A stretch of 64,000 nucleotides of DNA from Loripinus fragilis (GCA_964019695.1 OZ026525.1:86249779-86313778), one strand, 5' to 3'; counted from the first letter of the stretch, positions 31,584 through 42,731 are shown. Translations and numbers: made by a program. Notes: generated by a model from the sequence alone, not told the origin.

Positions 31584-32735
31584 GCTGCTCCTTGCTTGTC
31601 CGACAAACTCAATGTAAACTTTTGAAATGTGGTGTCATCAAACTTGACTCGGAAGACTCCGTCTTTGTATGTGTCTCGTATGTTATATATGGATGCCATA
31701 CGTATCCAGTTTATGTTTTGCTCTTGGATGCCGGTGTTGGGTTTTTTATCGAAAACAGGATGGCTGAAGAATATGCTCACATTGTGGAAGTATTTCTCGT
31801 CGTCATACTCGCCAATTATCACAGAGTGGGGTACTTTGAAATTGATTGAACCATCAGGATTTCTCTCGGATTGGGTAAACATGAAGACGGTAATAGCGCC
31901 ACCCAGTGTCACAATGAGGCCTAGCATAATGAAGACCCTGTATATAACATGCCGTCTGTTTCTAGCATTCTTACCAGCGGTGTGAAGCTCACACAAGGCC
32001 CGTTTGCTACAGTACCGGATAAGAGTCACGATGATTCTTATAATGGCTCCAACTATAACCACGGAGGCTTTCACCAACTGAAAGTAACTGATGGCCTCTT
32101 CTCGACATGCTGCTATAAAGATACTGATCACAATTTGTGGCACGTCCTCAATCCATGTGTTGACAGCAGACATAAGATCACTATCTATCCACGGATTATT
32201 GCGGAATATCTCCCACCATAGGTTGATCACCTCAAATGTGAATGTCAGTGATCCTACTATAGAAAAAGCCAGCAGAGACCATGTCAGTATATCTTCTGGA
32301 GGACCATATACAAGCCCCTCCTTCGTCATAGCAACATCACGATAAAGTAACCAATCACTGACCAGATCAACAGCATCGAGACAAAGTACAAGAAGAAATA
32401 CAAACACCTTAAATTTGAAGCTGTTATGTAACTTCTGGTAGCATGGAAGCTTTGTTATACAACCGTCATCCGGAATGTTCTCACAGTCACACGGATTTGG
32501 GGTCTTTCGCTTTGTTACCATTTTTGTTTTTTCGTTCTTTATATCTTTTCCACTGCTATGTTTTCTATTTTCTCTGTTTGTTGTTTGGAAAATGCTGTCT
32601 GCATCAGTTTCTGTATGTTCTGGATAAACCTTATTGGTCCTTGCTTGTGGGGGTTTAGCTGGAAGGGACGCGCTAGACACGTTTCCGGATTTGGACAGCT
32701 CCATGTCTGTTTGAGTTATCTACCTTGCATTCCCA
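31130..32735 (-). CDS. Five-TM membrane protein with cysteine-rich ectodomain, paralogue 1
   Basis: 524 codons in one exon: start at 32704 and stop at 31130. An in-frame TAG lies 18 bases before the ATG, and an acceptor (ctctgtttcag) at 32736 shows the 5' leader is spliced. Residues 1-95 are hydrophilic and Lys-rich, probably cytosolic. Hydrophobic segments lie at about 98-118, 138-160, 188-200, 210-230 and 254-277. The Arg/Lys-rich loop 230-252 suggests the C-terminal 245 residues are extracellular. They hold cysteines 379, 395, 439, 506 and 524 and one sequon (Asn308). Motifs shared with the gene at 49077: GLVYGP (130), NPW.DSDLMSAVNTW..DV (170-188), FQLVKA (208), IYR (254), GDIKY.A..KKN..C (425-439), and a terminal Ser-Cys. 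I do not recognise the family. The '..DVPQ..' in segment three faintly recalls XK-type proteins, which is not enough for a name. Confidence 0.9.
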
Positions 32736-32754
32736 CTGAAACAGAGAAATGAGA

Positions 32755-32984
32755 AATGAGCCATGACATAATATATCCAACAATGTGGTATGTGTGTCCA
32801 GCAAAGGCTCAGACCAGCCTGGGCATAGCCCAGTCTGATCAGAGCCTTTGCTAGTCGCTTGAATATTCTATGACTGTTAAGCTACTGACCGAACATCATT
32901 TGGAGTTTCTAAGCTTAACAGGAGGCTGTCTGAGTCTATTCATGTCAAAATGCCACATTGTTAGAAATCACATGTCACGGCTCA
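32755..32984. mobile_element. Family N MITE
   Basis: It begins atgagccatgacataatat and ends gaaatcacatgtcacggctc, which are inverted. The central ggctcagaccagcctggg and cagtctgatcagagcctttgc make a hairpin. It lies immediately upstream of the first exon found for paralogue 1 and may overlap its leader intron. Confidence 0.65.
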
Positions 32985-32987
32985 ATT

Positions 32988-33295
32988 ATACCGGGCCGCG
33001 TAGCGCAGTCGGTAACGTGTCTGGCAACAGATGCGAGTCTGACTGCAGATCCAGGGGTCGCGAGTTCGATCCCGGCCCGGTCCCATACTTTCGTGGAGAT
33101 TGATCATGAAATAATTTCTACGGTCATTCTCCTCCCTTCCGCTGAATCATTCAAGAAGGGTTGTTGTCAGTTACAAGCGAAAGTATGTGCACAAAGTACT
33201 GGTTAACTGCTTGTTCAAGCTTGCCCAGGAAAAAGTGTGGTTAGGTGAACGGACCGTCCCGCCATGACCATAGCTGTTGAAAAAACAAACAAACG
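32988..33295 (+). mobile_element. SINE2, full-length tRNA-derived SINE
   Basis: The head has a tRNA shape: the acceptor-like stem accgggccg..cggcccggt (32989-33082) pairs completely. A-box-like gtagcgcagtcggt and B-box-like gagttcgatccc are in place. The body (gtggagattgatcat..cattctcctcc..gttgtcagttacaagcg..gcccaggaaaa..) is followed by the tail aaaaaacaaacaaac. It is not a working tRNA gene, because the anticodon region cannot fold normally. Confidence 0.75.
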
Positions 33296-33329
33296 GCTTT
33301 ATTATAACTTTGACCCTTGTCCTGGCAAT

Positions 33330-33447
33330 GTCTTGACTTGCTACAAGCGAAATTTCAATTTTCTAGCTAATCCCTGTAGCTGAACAGACTGTTTTGAGTC
33401 TCGCTTTGTCGGACACCCCGAAGACAGGTTTTGTCACGACCAGGCCC
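33330..33447. mobile_element. Family E MITE, right half
   Basis: Contains gcgaaatttcaattttctagcta and the end ccccgaagacaggttttgtcacgaccaggccc; the left half is missing. Confidence 0.6.
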
Positions 33448-33479
33448 AAATTATTATAGATGTCAAGATGCTATACAAA

Positions 33480-34440
33480 TTGTCCCCTGCTGATTGGATT
33501 TTGGTGACCTTGTTCCTATTTTCAAGGCCGCCAAAGGTCATTATGACATAAAAGGATGAAAAATGCATCATGTCGGCTTAGCTTCTTGTCTGCACTCTAT
33601 CTCCTGAAGGAATAGATGTTTTGACCTAACTTGCACAGATACATCATAAGAGGTGGGGGAGAACTGATTACATTTTAGTGACCATGGCCCTATTTTCAAG
33701 GTCACTAAAGGTCATTATGACACAGAAGGATTTAAAAGGTGTCATGTCGTCTTAGCTTCTTGTCTGCACTCTATCTCCTGAAGGAATAGATGGATTTTTA
33801 CATAACTTGCACAGATAATCACATCATAGGATGGGGGAAATAAGGGATTACATTTTAGTGACCTTGGCTTTATTTTCAAAGTCACCAGAGGTCATATAAG
33901 GTTGACAAATTCCTTGTCTGCTCCATAACTCCTGAATAGATAAATGAATATTAACCAACTCACTGGGATATGATAAAAATCTGATTTCACTAAAGGTCAA
34001 ATGCATGTAATGGTAAAAAATTGCTTGTCTGCATCATATCTCCTTATGGATGGATGGATTAAAATCAAACACACACAAATATATCACTGAGAGATGGAAA
34101 AGAAATTATTAGGCTTTTGTGACCCTGACTTTTTTTAAGATCACAGATTGAAAAATGCCTTGTCTGTGCCATATCTCCTGAATGGATGGATGGATTTTAG
34201 CCAAACTTGCACATTTTATCACTAGGAGATGCAAAAGAACTGATTCAAGTTTGGTGACCTTGATTTCATTTTCAAGGTCACAAGTCAAAAAATGTTAAAT
34301 GTTTTGCCTGAATGAATAAAGTTAAACCAGACTCACACAGATATATTACTGAGCCTGATTTGGTTTTGGTGATGTTGACTTCATTTGCAAGTTAACATTA
34401 GGTCAAAGATGTTTGAAAATTCCTTGTGTGCACAACATTT
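33480..34440 (+). repeat. Degenerating tandem array, units of about 175 bp
   Basis: Units repeat 'gtgacc(t/a)tg..ttattttcaaggtcac', 'cttgtctgcactctatctcctgaa' and 'cttgcacagata'. The first two units are close relatives and later ones drift. It is of the same design as the array at 25700. Confidence 0.7.
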
Positions 34441-34464
34441 CCTGAAGGAATGCTTGGATTTTCA

Positions 34465-34620
34465 TGGAAGCAAATCCTATGAACCCTGATCACACTGCCC
34501 CCAAGTGATCTGGGTCCATATTGTTTGCAATATAGGTTACCTAAGTACATAAACAGATGAGAGAGCAGACAACAAAAGTAATGACTGGCAGGAAAAGTGT
34601 TACAGTTGGGCCTCACCCTG
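34465..34620. repeat. Foldback like that at 17850
   Basis: tatgaaccctgatcacactgcc..agtgatctgggtccatattgtttgcaatataggttacct then gagcagacaacaaaagtaatgactgg. Confidence 0.5.
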
Positions 34621-34784
34621 CCATTAGCCATTTGCTACTAAAAATGAAGAGCAGCTACAAATATTAGTCATTGGCTAAAAGTACAGTCTAGGCGGTTCAA
34701 AAATTACATATTTGCAATAAAGTGTATTTTGATCAGCTTTTGGATCGATTATTCCTTCGCACTTTATTATTGTGCCATATTTTA

Positions 34785-34937
34785 CTCTTTGGATGCTGGA
34801 TTTTTTCAATACCATATGCTTGTCAAACAGTTTGGATCCAGATCAGGCCTGACATTTTGTCAGGCCTGATCTGGGTATAAACTGTTTGCAAAGGTTTTCA
34901 ACACACAACAAAAGTCGACATTAGCGGGCAAAGAGTT
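34785..34937. mobile_element. Family A MITE, short copy
   Basis: The core is an almost perfect palindrome, cagtttggatccagatcagg cctgacattttgtcagg cctgatctgg, followed by aaactgtttgc. The outer left part is reduced. Confidence 0.75.
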
Positions 34938-35248
34938 AGATACAAAACAACTTGTTGATGCTACTTTCTGGCTAAAACCTTGGCTAAAATGAATTTCATT
35001 TGGCTCCAACTTTTTCCATTTGGCTAAAGTGTTGGTTACAACAAATTCTGAGCCAGGGTAAACCCTGACAGTTGAAACAGAATGTCTTACCTTAGTTTTA
35101 CTTTGATCCATCTCATTGGCAATTTGATCCAACAACGTACAATAGCTTACTTTCAATGAAATAACAGGTTTTTTTATCTTATTGTTTGCTTTTAATTGTC
35201 ACAGAAGTTCTGCAAGTTTTTTTTTACAAAAATCAGAATTTCTTATAT

Positions 35249-35444
35249 TAACTCTTTACTTCCTAGTGTCATCTGCTGTTAACCTTTGAAAACAGTTTGG
35301 ACCGAGATCAGGTCTGCCAAAATGTCGGGCCTGATCAGGATCCTAACTGAGTAATTCTGAAGGAATTTTTCGAAAAATGTTGATTTTGAAAAAAATCAGT
35401 AGACGACAAAAAAGCATGAAAGATCTCCTAGGGGGGCAGAGTTA
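35249..35444. mobile_element. Family A MITE
   Basis: From ttaactctttacttcctag to aggggggcagagttaat. The right core arm carries a deletion (gatcaggatcctaactgag). Confidence 0.75.
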
Positions 35445-35639
35445 ATGTGATCAGTAATCAGAGCATTGTGATCTATTTGGCACCAAAAACAAATACATTT
35501 ATTAACTTCTAACAAAATAAGAATAAACATTCTTTGTTTTGGCAATGTATCATCATTGCTTATTAACAAATTTAGTGTATTTTAATTGATTTTGTCTGAT
35601 AAAAATACCTTGTTTCCAACTGATATGATGCTTTAAAAA

Positions 35640-35900
35640 ATATTAAAGAAAGTAAGTAAGTGCCTTAAATATATTATTATTAAGAAATAAATAAAGATCT
35701 AGTGCCTTTTAAAAAAAATAATAAAAAAGTGCCTTTTGAAAAATAAAGACATTAATATAGTGTTTTTAAGACTAACAAAAATAATAAAGCACCTTCAAAA
35801 ACTAAACAAATTAATATAGTGCCTTTAAAAATTAAACAAACTAATATAGTGCCTTTAAAAATTTAAGCCTTTAAAAATTTTAAAAATAATATAGAAAAAT
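35640..35900 (+). repeat. AT-rich short tandem repeat
   Basis: Six or more degenerate units of about 30-35 bases with 'tagtgcctttaaaaa' and 'attaatatagtg'. Confidence 0.6.
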
Positions 35901-36029
35901 GAAAATAAAAATTATGTTCCTTGTTCTTAAAACTGCACTACCGATCTATCTATATGCAAATCCACAATTGTTATCTTCAGCATGCCCTTCAAGCCCTAGA
36001 TAACAAGGACACCAAGCGCGCCAACTTTC

Positions 36030-36200
36030 TTATTCTTAGGGCACCAAGTATTTCTTCCCAAAATCATATGTTGTGGTGCTCATTAAAAGCGTCTCAATGA
36101 GACGCTTTCAATGAGCACCACAACAGATGATTACGTGGAGAAACGAGAGCAATATCTTAAATTTTGTAAGCGGACAAAATGATCTTATCTAAGGTTGTGG
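36030..36200. repeat. Family H-like foldback
   Basis: gttgtggtgctcattaaaagcgtctc followed by gagacgctttcaatgagcaccacaac makes a hairpin at about 36071-36125. The arm sequence differs from other H copies, but the placement of GTCTC/GAGAC is the same. Confidence 0.65.
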
Positions 36201-36357
36201 TGTCCTCTTGATTTGTGCTTCAGCTTATCTCAGACTTATTGAAATAGCAATGTTATTTATTACATTTATAGATAGGGCGTGAGCAGGTCTTTGGGTTGTC
36301 TAGCGGATCAAATGAACTGTAGTGCAGGAAAATGGAACATTAGGATGCATGTATGCT

Positions 36358-36515
36358 TCGTTTGTTTGTTTGATTTGATTCTTTACGTCCCACCAACAAT
36401 CTTTCTGTTAAACAGGGACGGGTCTTCCTGGGTTGAACCAGTTCTAAGCTAGGATAAATGTGCCTTGCTCAAGAACCACAATGCAGTGACGCCGGTGAGG
36501 CTCGAACCCGCGACC
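36358..36515 (-). mobile_element. Family D SINE, head truncated
   Basis: The tail gtttgtttgtttgatttgattctttacgt comes first on the plus strand. The B box region gaggctcgaacccgcgacc is intact, and the A box is lost. Confidence 0.75.
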
Positions 36516-36589
36516 AAGATCGAAGGGATGGTCAGTACAATGTATCATGAGTGTGCAAAAAAATGTACAATCGACTGATAATTCAAAGT

Positions 36590-36812
36590 TCCTTTGCCTG
36601 CCAGCAGCGACTTTTGTCATCTGATGATAATCTTTTCAAACAGTTTGGACCCAGATCAGGCCCAACAGAACGTCGGGCCAGATCTGGATCCAAACCGTTT
36701 GACACTCCAATAGTGTTCCTGAAAGATTTTTTTGAAAAATTTGATTTTGAAAACAGTCAGCAGACGATACCAAAAGTTCATGAAAAATTACCCAGCATGC
36801 AAAGATTTAAGT
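36590..36812. mobile_element. Family A MITE
   Basis: Core arms cagatcaggcccaac and gtcgggccagatctgg; right end cccagcatgcaaagatttaa. Confidence 0.75.
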
Positions 36813-36827
36813 CATACATTGGACATT

Positions 36828-36930
36828 TTAGACTGGCTCCAGTCCTTAAAATAGAGCCAGACTGGCTACAAGTATATCATATGACACATTGATGAAAAAT
36901 TGTTTTGAGGACTGGAGCCAGTCTAGACAG
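36828..36930. repeat. Small inverted repeat
   Basis: tagactggctccagtcct at 36828 is the reverse complement of aggactggagccagtcta at about 36911. Confidence 0.7.
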
Positions 36931-37009
36931 TGATGAAATACTAATATAGGTCTGCCTGTCTGTCTCTCTATCTGTCCATTTGTCTGTCTGTTAACGCAAC
37001 TCTATGATC

Positions 37010-37330
37010 AGTGGGAGGTCTCGTTGTGCATATTGTCGGGGCTTTTCATAAATTATTTTCGGCAGAGTTAGCCATTAATCTATTGATTTTTTTATATCAA
37101 AGTTTGTCAGCACAACTCCTGGGATACTGGTTGGCTGATTTTAACCAAACTTTACAGTGGGAGGTTTCGTGCATATTGTCTGAGTTTTCATAAATTATTT
37201 TTGGCAGACTTACAGCCATTTATCTATTGAATTTTTCAATATCAAAGTTTTTCAGCACAACTCCTGGGATACTGATTGGCTGATTTCGACCAAACTTTAC
37301 AAGAGTGATCAGAGTTGCGGCCCTTGAAGT
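37010..37330 (+). repeat. Two tandem units of about 145 bp
   Basis: Both units contain gtgggaggt(c/t)tcg, gcatattgtc, ttcataaattattttcgg-type blocks, ctattgattttt and tcagcacaactcctgggatactg. A ctgtctgt-rich leader precedes them. Confidence 0.65.
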
Positions 37331-37579
37331 GTTAATATTTCAGTATTCCTGATTCTGGTTCTAGGATTTCTACCAAATTTTACTGGAATGGTCAGTGGCA
37401 AGGCTAGTGATGGTATTTTACTCATATTATCATCCTTATCCTCGCTGAAACTAAATAAATGAATCAGTAATAAAATGTATGCCATTGGGGCCAGTCCAGA
37501 TTAACAATACGCCGTCTCAACTTTGTGGCATACTGTGAAGGCTGGACTGGCCCCTGTGATCAAACCAGGTTGTATAATA

Positions 37580-37905
37580 AATAAGCATGCGGGGATCCAG
37601 AGGGGGGACAGGGGGTCCGGACCCCCCTCCCCGGAAAAATCACAATATATTGGGTTTCTTAGCAATACTGGTCCAGCCTGAAAAATCATAAAACTAACAA
37701 GCCAGTATTCAATGTTGAGCCATCATCAGCACACCAGCAAAACGCCATTTAATGGTGTTTTGCTGGTGGGCAGATGATGGCCCACTTTTAGTTTTATTTG
37801 GGATCCACCCTCCTTTCATTATTTGGGATCCACCCTCCTAAAAAAACAAAAAACGTCAGAGTTGGAACTCTTCTGACAAAACTTTCTGTATCCGTGCATG
37901 ATTAG
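37580..37905. mobile_element. Family I element
   Basis: It opens gcatgcggggatccagagggggg and closes near tctgtatccgtgcatgat. In the middle, gccagcaaaacgccatttaa-type arms flank a hairpin (37736-37770). gggatccaccctcctttcattatt is itself duplicated. Confidence 0.65.
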
Positions 37906-37924
37906 TCATATGATATGGTTCACG

Positions 37925-38034
37925 GACCATCCATGATCCATACATTTTTGTATCAAACTCGACCATCCATGATCCATACATTTTTGTATCAAACTCGACC
38001 ATCCATGATCCATACATTTTTGTATCAAACTTGA
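37925..38034 (+). repeat. 36-bp minisatellite, three copies
   Basis: The unit accatccatgatccatacat ttttgtatcaaactcg occurs three times without length change. The minus frame through it is an accidental repeat peptide. Confidence 0.9.
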
Positions 38035-38099
38035 TAGAAGATTCTATCACACAAGAGATGGTTAAAGAGACTAGGTCTGTAACTTTGAACATTTTTCGA

Positions 38100-38650
38100 A
38101 AAAAAATATTTTCTTTTTAAATCATTTGTAAAAATAGAAATAAGTTATGTTTTCACAATAAATATGTTCAGTAAAGCTGAAAACTGCATGGAAAAGTAAA
38201 TTATCTTATAAAAACAGGTTTATTTTTTCTAGATAGTAATTATTTACGTCCCTCCAATAATTCTATACTTCCACCAAACGCTTTGAGGGGCGTGACTGTA
38301 ACGGTAAATGCATTGAATTAATCAAGGGTCATGCCTTAGAGGTCGTGGTAGAAGTATAGACAGTTGATTTTTAACATTAATGCTGTTGTTTTGATTGTGA
38401 TAATTTGCTAAGATTTACCAAAATGGTAAAATGTTTACCTGAATTTGAGTATTTTTTCTGTATTCTTGAAAATAGAAACTTTATTTCTAAAACTTGAAGA
38501 TCAAAAGTTACAGACTATGCAGCTTTAAGGTACGTTTTAGCCTGGCATTATTGCTGTTATTGAAGCCTAGTGACAAATTAACAGAAAAGTTGAGGTCACT
38601 CTATACCTACAATGATATCTGTGAAATTGCACTAGTTCCATGTCAATTTT
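38100..38650. other. Intergenic stretch without a recognised feature
   Basis: AT-rich; two blocks, 'acttccaccaaacgc' and 'tagaagtatagac', are weak inverted candidates around 38265-38360. No gene is seen. Confidence 0.35.
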
Positions 38651-38654
38651 TTAC

Positions 38655-38850
38655 CGACTAGTGTCGTCTGCTGATATGGTAATCTTTGCAAACAGTTTGG
38701 ACCCAGATCAGGCCCGACAAAATGTCGGGCCTGATCTGGATCCAAACTGTTTGACACTCTGATGGTATTCCAGAAATAATTTTTTGAAAAAAATAATTTT
38801 GGAAAACATCAGCAGACGACAAAAATCATACAAAATTACCCAGCATGCTT
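38655..38850. mobile_element. Family A MITE, well-preserved core
   Basis: The core reads cccagatcaggcccgacaaa atgtcgggcctgatctgg, a near-perfect hairpin. The right end is cccagcatgcttaaagc. Confidence 0.8.
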
Positions 38851-38867
38851 AAAGCACTAAACATTTG

Positions 38868-39065
38868 TTTGTTTGATTTGATTCTTTACGTTCCATCAAC
38901 AATCTTTCAGTTAAACAGGGACGGGTCTTCCTGGGTTGAACCAGTACTAAGCTAGGATAAATGTGTCTTGCTCAAGGACCACAACGCAGTGACTTTTGTT
39001 AGGCTTGAACCCGCGGCCCCTCGGTCTCGAGTCAAGCACTCTACCCTTGAGCCACTGCGCTCCCT
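38868..39065 (-). mobile_element. Family D SINE, full length
   Basis: The minus reading is gggagcgcagtggctcaagggtagag (A box), gggttcaagcctaac (B box), body and tail. It is flanked by taaagcactaaaca on both sides (38848 and 39066), a clear target-site duplication. Confidence 0.85.
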
Positions 39066-39066
39066 G

Positions 39067-39250
39067 TAAAGCACTAAACATGACTGCAGCAGAGGACAAA
39101 TTGTGTGTTTTTGATTTATTCATGCCAGCAGAAGATTCACATGAAATTTCAAGTCTGAAAGCAGAGACTAAATTTGAAACTGTCATCTGCTGCAAATCTT
39201 TGTGGAACTTTATGAGTTATGGAGAAGTTTTGACATTATTGTCAATTTTA
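39067..39250. mobile_element. Family L element interrupted by the family D SINE
   Basis: Contains catgactgcagcagaggacaaa, tgccagcagaagattcacatgaaat and tgtcatctgctgcaaat, matching the copies at 43490 and 44675. Confidence 0.6.
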
Positions 39251-39416
39251 TGATTGAAATATCAGACATTATGATGATGCCATCAATTTTCCTGTCAATC
39301 TTGTCTCAACTGCTTGCAGATTTAAAATTTTGTTAGATTTAGAGAAAAAGGATTGCCTTAAAAAAGGTATCGCTGTTGGTTGTTAACAATGAGTGCGATG
39401 AAGCCCCTTTACCCTA

Positions 39417-39680
39417 TCAGGGGACAAAAATATTTCAATATTGCACTTGTCCTTCAGGACGAGTGACTTACAATTTTCACTCATCCCGCAAATACATACA
39501 CTTGTCCTTTAAAAGAACATAAGGGAGTAATATGTAATATGACTCCCTCGAGTAATTCTTCCCAAAGCACTCCTCCTACAGGGCGAGTGCTTTGGGAAGA
39601 ATTACTTGTCCTTTCTAGATTTCGAAACTAGATTTCTAGAATTACGAGCGGACAAGTGGATTTTTTTATGTCAAGTGGGG
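39417..39680. mobile_element. Family J TIR element
   Basis: It begins caggggacaaaaatatttcaat. The inner part has a large hairpin (gtaattcttcccaaagcact and agtgctttgggaagaattac at 39552-39608). It ends attacgagcggacaagtgg. Confidence 0.6.
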
Positions 39681-39884
39681 AGCATATTGGTTTCGGCTTT
39701 TTAGTGCATGTCTGTGTCCGACTTTGTGCATGCATCTGTTCAGAAGAAAAAATAAGTTAGGGTTTCGAAAAATCAAATATGGATTCCTCATCAAAAAAAT
39801 AGCTGACCTGTTGTTGTTAGTGTTTTTTGTCTAAATTATCTCTCTTTGTGGCATTATTCCCCTTTTTAAAGGCTCTGAATCAAA

Positions 39885-40320
39885 TTTAAACTCCAAGATA
39901 TCTCGAAAACTATTAGAGCTAGTAGCTTCAAACATGGTCAGTTGATAGAGGATAATGAGTAGATTGCCTGGTGAATTTTGAAAAAAAATTAAGTTATTTC
40001 ATTTTTTTTAGTTATAGCCCTTTGCAAATTTGGCCATTGAAAACTTGAAAGCAAGATATCTTGAAAACTATTATAGCTACGAGCTTCAAAAATGGTCAGC
40101 TAATAGAGGATGATGAGTAGTATAGTTTATCCCCCCTCCAACAAGATCAAGGAATGTAGCAATCAGTCTGGCGTCAGTCAGTCCGTTCGCTCCGTAACTT
40201 TCATACCCTTAGAGATATTTTGATTATATTTGGTAGGCATATATATCAGATCAAGACCGTGTATAGCATGCAAAAACCTTTTCTCTATTTTGCTTACTGT
40301 TTCAGTTATCTCCCTTGAAT
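39885..40320 (+). repeat. Tandem-unit element
   Basis: caagatatctcgaaaactattagagctagtagcttcaaacatggtcag occurs at 39895 and again, slightly changed, at 40051. A block with gtcagtcagtccgttcgctccgtaac follows. Confidence 0.55.
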
Positions 40321-40349
40321 GAATTTTAAGCAAAGCTAGAATATAGTGT

Positions 40350-40682
40350 GGATCTTACATGAGTGCTCATCTTTTATTGAATTTATTAAATGAGTTGGGG
40401 AAAAGAGTTAAAATGTGAATCTTGCCTGGCATTTTATCTCTTTTTCGCAACGAGTTTAATAAATTCAATGATACAAGGGCACAAATTTTATATTCTATTT
40501 ATCATATGCCATTAAGATTACTTTGAATCTTATTTCTGTAAAAATGTTATAACTTTGTCATTATGTACATAACGTTGCTAGGGACGTCATAACGTTTCCT
40601 GAAAAACTGTAAACCACTAGTGGTTTATCGATTTTATTGCATGGCGTTATTTCACTCCCAGACGTGATGTCATATGATAATA
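40350..40682 (+). mobile_element. Family F element
   Basis: Complete copy from gatcttacatgagtgctc to gtcatatgataataaag. Confidence 0.65.
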
Positions 40683-40896
40683 AAGTTTTCACTTTCTCTG
40701 AACATTCTCATTTTTGGACAATATAACTACGTCATTTATCATCTGATTTCTTCAAAATTTCATACATGGATAACTTTCGATCTTGCCCTAGTTTGAATAT
40801 GGGTTTATCTGAGGATGTAGCCAAGATGGCTGCTAAAATGGCTGCCATCTGACCGATTGCTTTAGTCATTAGTCACCCAAATTTCACATATGCATT

Positions 40897-41105
40897 ACTG
40901 TAAAACCTGTGTAAAATGGCCACTCAAAAATAGACAAAACAAAGATCTTAATAACAATTGGTAGATTAATGAAGTTCGAAAGTATTGCAGAATGCTCCAC
41001 TTGGAGCATTCTGCAATACTTTTGACCTGCATTAAGCGATAATTGGTCTTGAAACCAATTTTTGTTCTTTTGTGAGAGTGGCCGTTTTACACAGGTTTTA
41101 CTGTG
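40897..41105. mobile_element. Family C foldback element
   Basis: Ends ctgtaaaacctgtgtaaa and ttttacacaggttttactg; central gcagaatgctcc..ggagcattctgc hairpin. Confidence 0.8.
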
Positions 41106-41147
41106 CTATTATTATCAAAATCATGCCTGACTTTGAATATGGTACTT

Positions 41148-41310
41148 CAGGGCTCGAAAATAGCACTCGTCCGCTCGTATTTACGAGTGCCCCAGGCTGC
41201 AGGGCAAGTGAAAATTTTGATATTTCTAGTGAAAATTATTTTTTCCCATACTTGCCAATAGTTTTTGTGATGCAGGGCAAGCCCCAATCTTAAGATATTT
41301 CGAGGCCTGG
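41148..41310. mobile_element. Short J-type element
   Basis: It starts cagggctcgaaaatagcactcg and ends tatttcgaggcctgg. The same start occurs in the hAT element at 53725, so this may be a deletion derivative of it. Confidence 0.6.
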
Positions 41311-41404
41311 ACTTGTCCGATGAACACTAACCAAGATGACCACCAAAATGGCCACCAAAATGGCCCACTCCCATCTGCACTCTTTCAAATTTCACATATG
41401 CATT

Positions 41405-41822
41405 ACTCAGGGTTCACACAGGCTTGAAAAGTACTTGAATATACAAGACTGTCTTGAAAAGTCCTTGAAAATAAAATTTGCCTTGAAAAGTACATGAAAA
41501 ACACTTAAAGGCCTTGAAAAGTCTTTGAATTTTACCATTTGCAAGAGGATTCAACACTGTTTTTGGAGGCCTAAATCAGTATAAAATTGTGGTGCCTTTA
41601 TTTGGTGCAGCATATGCTGCACCAAATAAAGGCACCGTAATTTTACACTGATTTTCTAAAACTAATATCTTTAGTAATGGACTCTAGAATTTCAGAAGTA
41701 GAATTTTAATGTGTAAATCAGTATTTTTCATAAGTTTTCAGTCCTTGAAAACAGTAGGAAAGTCTTTTAGAATTCCTTGAAAAGTCCTTGAATTTTACAC
41801 TAATTTGCCTGTATGAACCCTG
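41405..41822 (+). mobile_element. Family G element, complete
   Basis: The inverted ends cagggttcacacaggc and gcctgtatgaaccctg are intact. It contains a palindrome (gcctttatttggtgcagcat and atgctgcaccaaataaaggc) at 41597-41633. Confidence 0.7.
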
Positions 41823-42404
41823 TTACTTTATCAATCTCTCACTAAAGTTCAATTATATTTTTCCCCAGGATGGCTGCAATAATTTCTGTTATGTAGCCTG
41901 TCCGTTTGCACATGCTGTGGCTAAGTCATTTATCACCTGATTACTTCCAAATTGTATACATGCATTACTTGTAATCTCTCACCCCAGTTTGAATATGGGT
42001 TTTGTCCAATATAATGTCAACCAAGATGGCCACCAGAATGCCTGCCACCTGTCCCATTGCACTTGTGGGCAAAATATTTACTAACTTCATTTGTCACCTG
42101 ATTGCTTTGGTATTCCGTATATGCATTACTTTAATCAATCTCTAGGAATTGTTCAAGAATTGGTTTTGTTCAATGTACTCTACTAAGATACCCACAAAAA
42201 CCACCATCCTCTGTCCATTCACACTAAGTCTTGTGGTCACATTAACAATCTTCACCCTTTTCACAGATGGGCAGTATGTTGGGCTCTATGTTGGAGTCCG
42301 ACAGTTCTATTTATTATTATGGATTCACTCTATTTATGATAAACAGTGTTGATCCTGATGAAGCCATCTGATTTGGGTCAATAATGGTATTACCGGAGAA
42401 ACCA

Positions 42405-42710
42405 TGTGTGGATCCAGAAAGTTTTGTCAGAGGGCAACATTTTTTTTTGTTTGTTTTTTTTTGTTGATGAGGGAGGGAGGATCCAAATGCCACTATAAGT
42501 GGGCCATAATGGGCCCGCCAGCAAAACGCCATTTAAATGGCATTTCGCTGGCGTGCCAATGATGGCCCAACATTGAATGCTGGCTTGGTTCATTTGTGAT
42601 TTTCAGGAGATCCGGACCAGTATTGCTAAGAAACCCTATATTTTTGTGATTTTTCAGGGAGGGGGGTCCAGACCCACTGTCCCCCCCCCCCTCTGGATCC
42701 GCGATTGGAA
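42405..42710. mobile_element. Family I element
   Basis: Ends gtgtggatccagaaag and ctctggatccgcg, with the middle hairpin gccagcaaaacgccatttaa and its partner. Runs of T (42441-42470) and C (42682-42692) flank it. Confidence 0.65.
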
Positions 42711-42731
42711 ACAATTTTGTACACAGAACAC

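Larger units (their letters stand above)
40780..42300 (+). repeat. Satellite-like units split by three insertions
   Basis: The background unit carries 'gtttgaatatgggttt', 'ccaagatggc(t/c)gcc' and 'atttcacatatgcattact'. It is interrupted in order by family C (40897-41105), a short J-type element (41150-41308) and family G (41405-41822), each inserted at or near the phrase gcattact or its neighbours. Confidence 0.65.

Noticed and set aside
31130..32704. Naming the membrane protein as an XK-related scramblase
   Set aside because: Only a short '..PQ..' stretch and the multipass layout agree; the large C-terminal ectodomain does not fit that family.
32988..33085. tRNA gene
   Set aside because: The acceptor-like stem and A/B boxes are present, but the anticodon arm does not fold and the sequence continues into a SINE body with other copies nearby.
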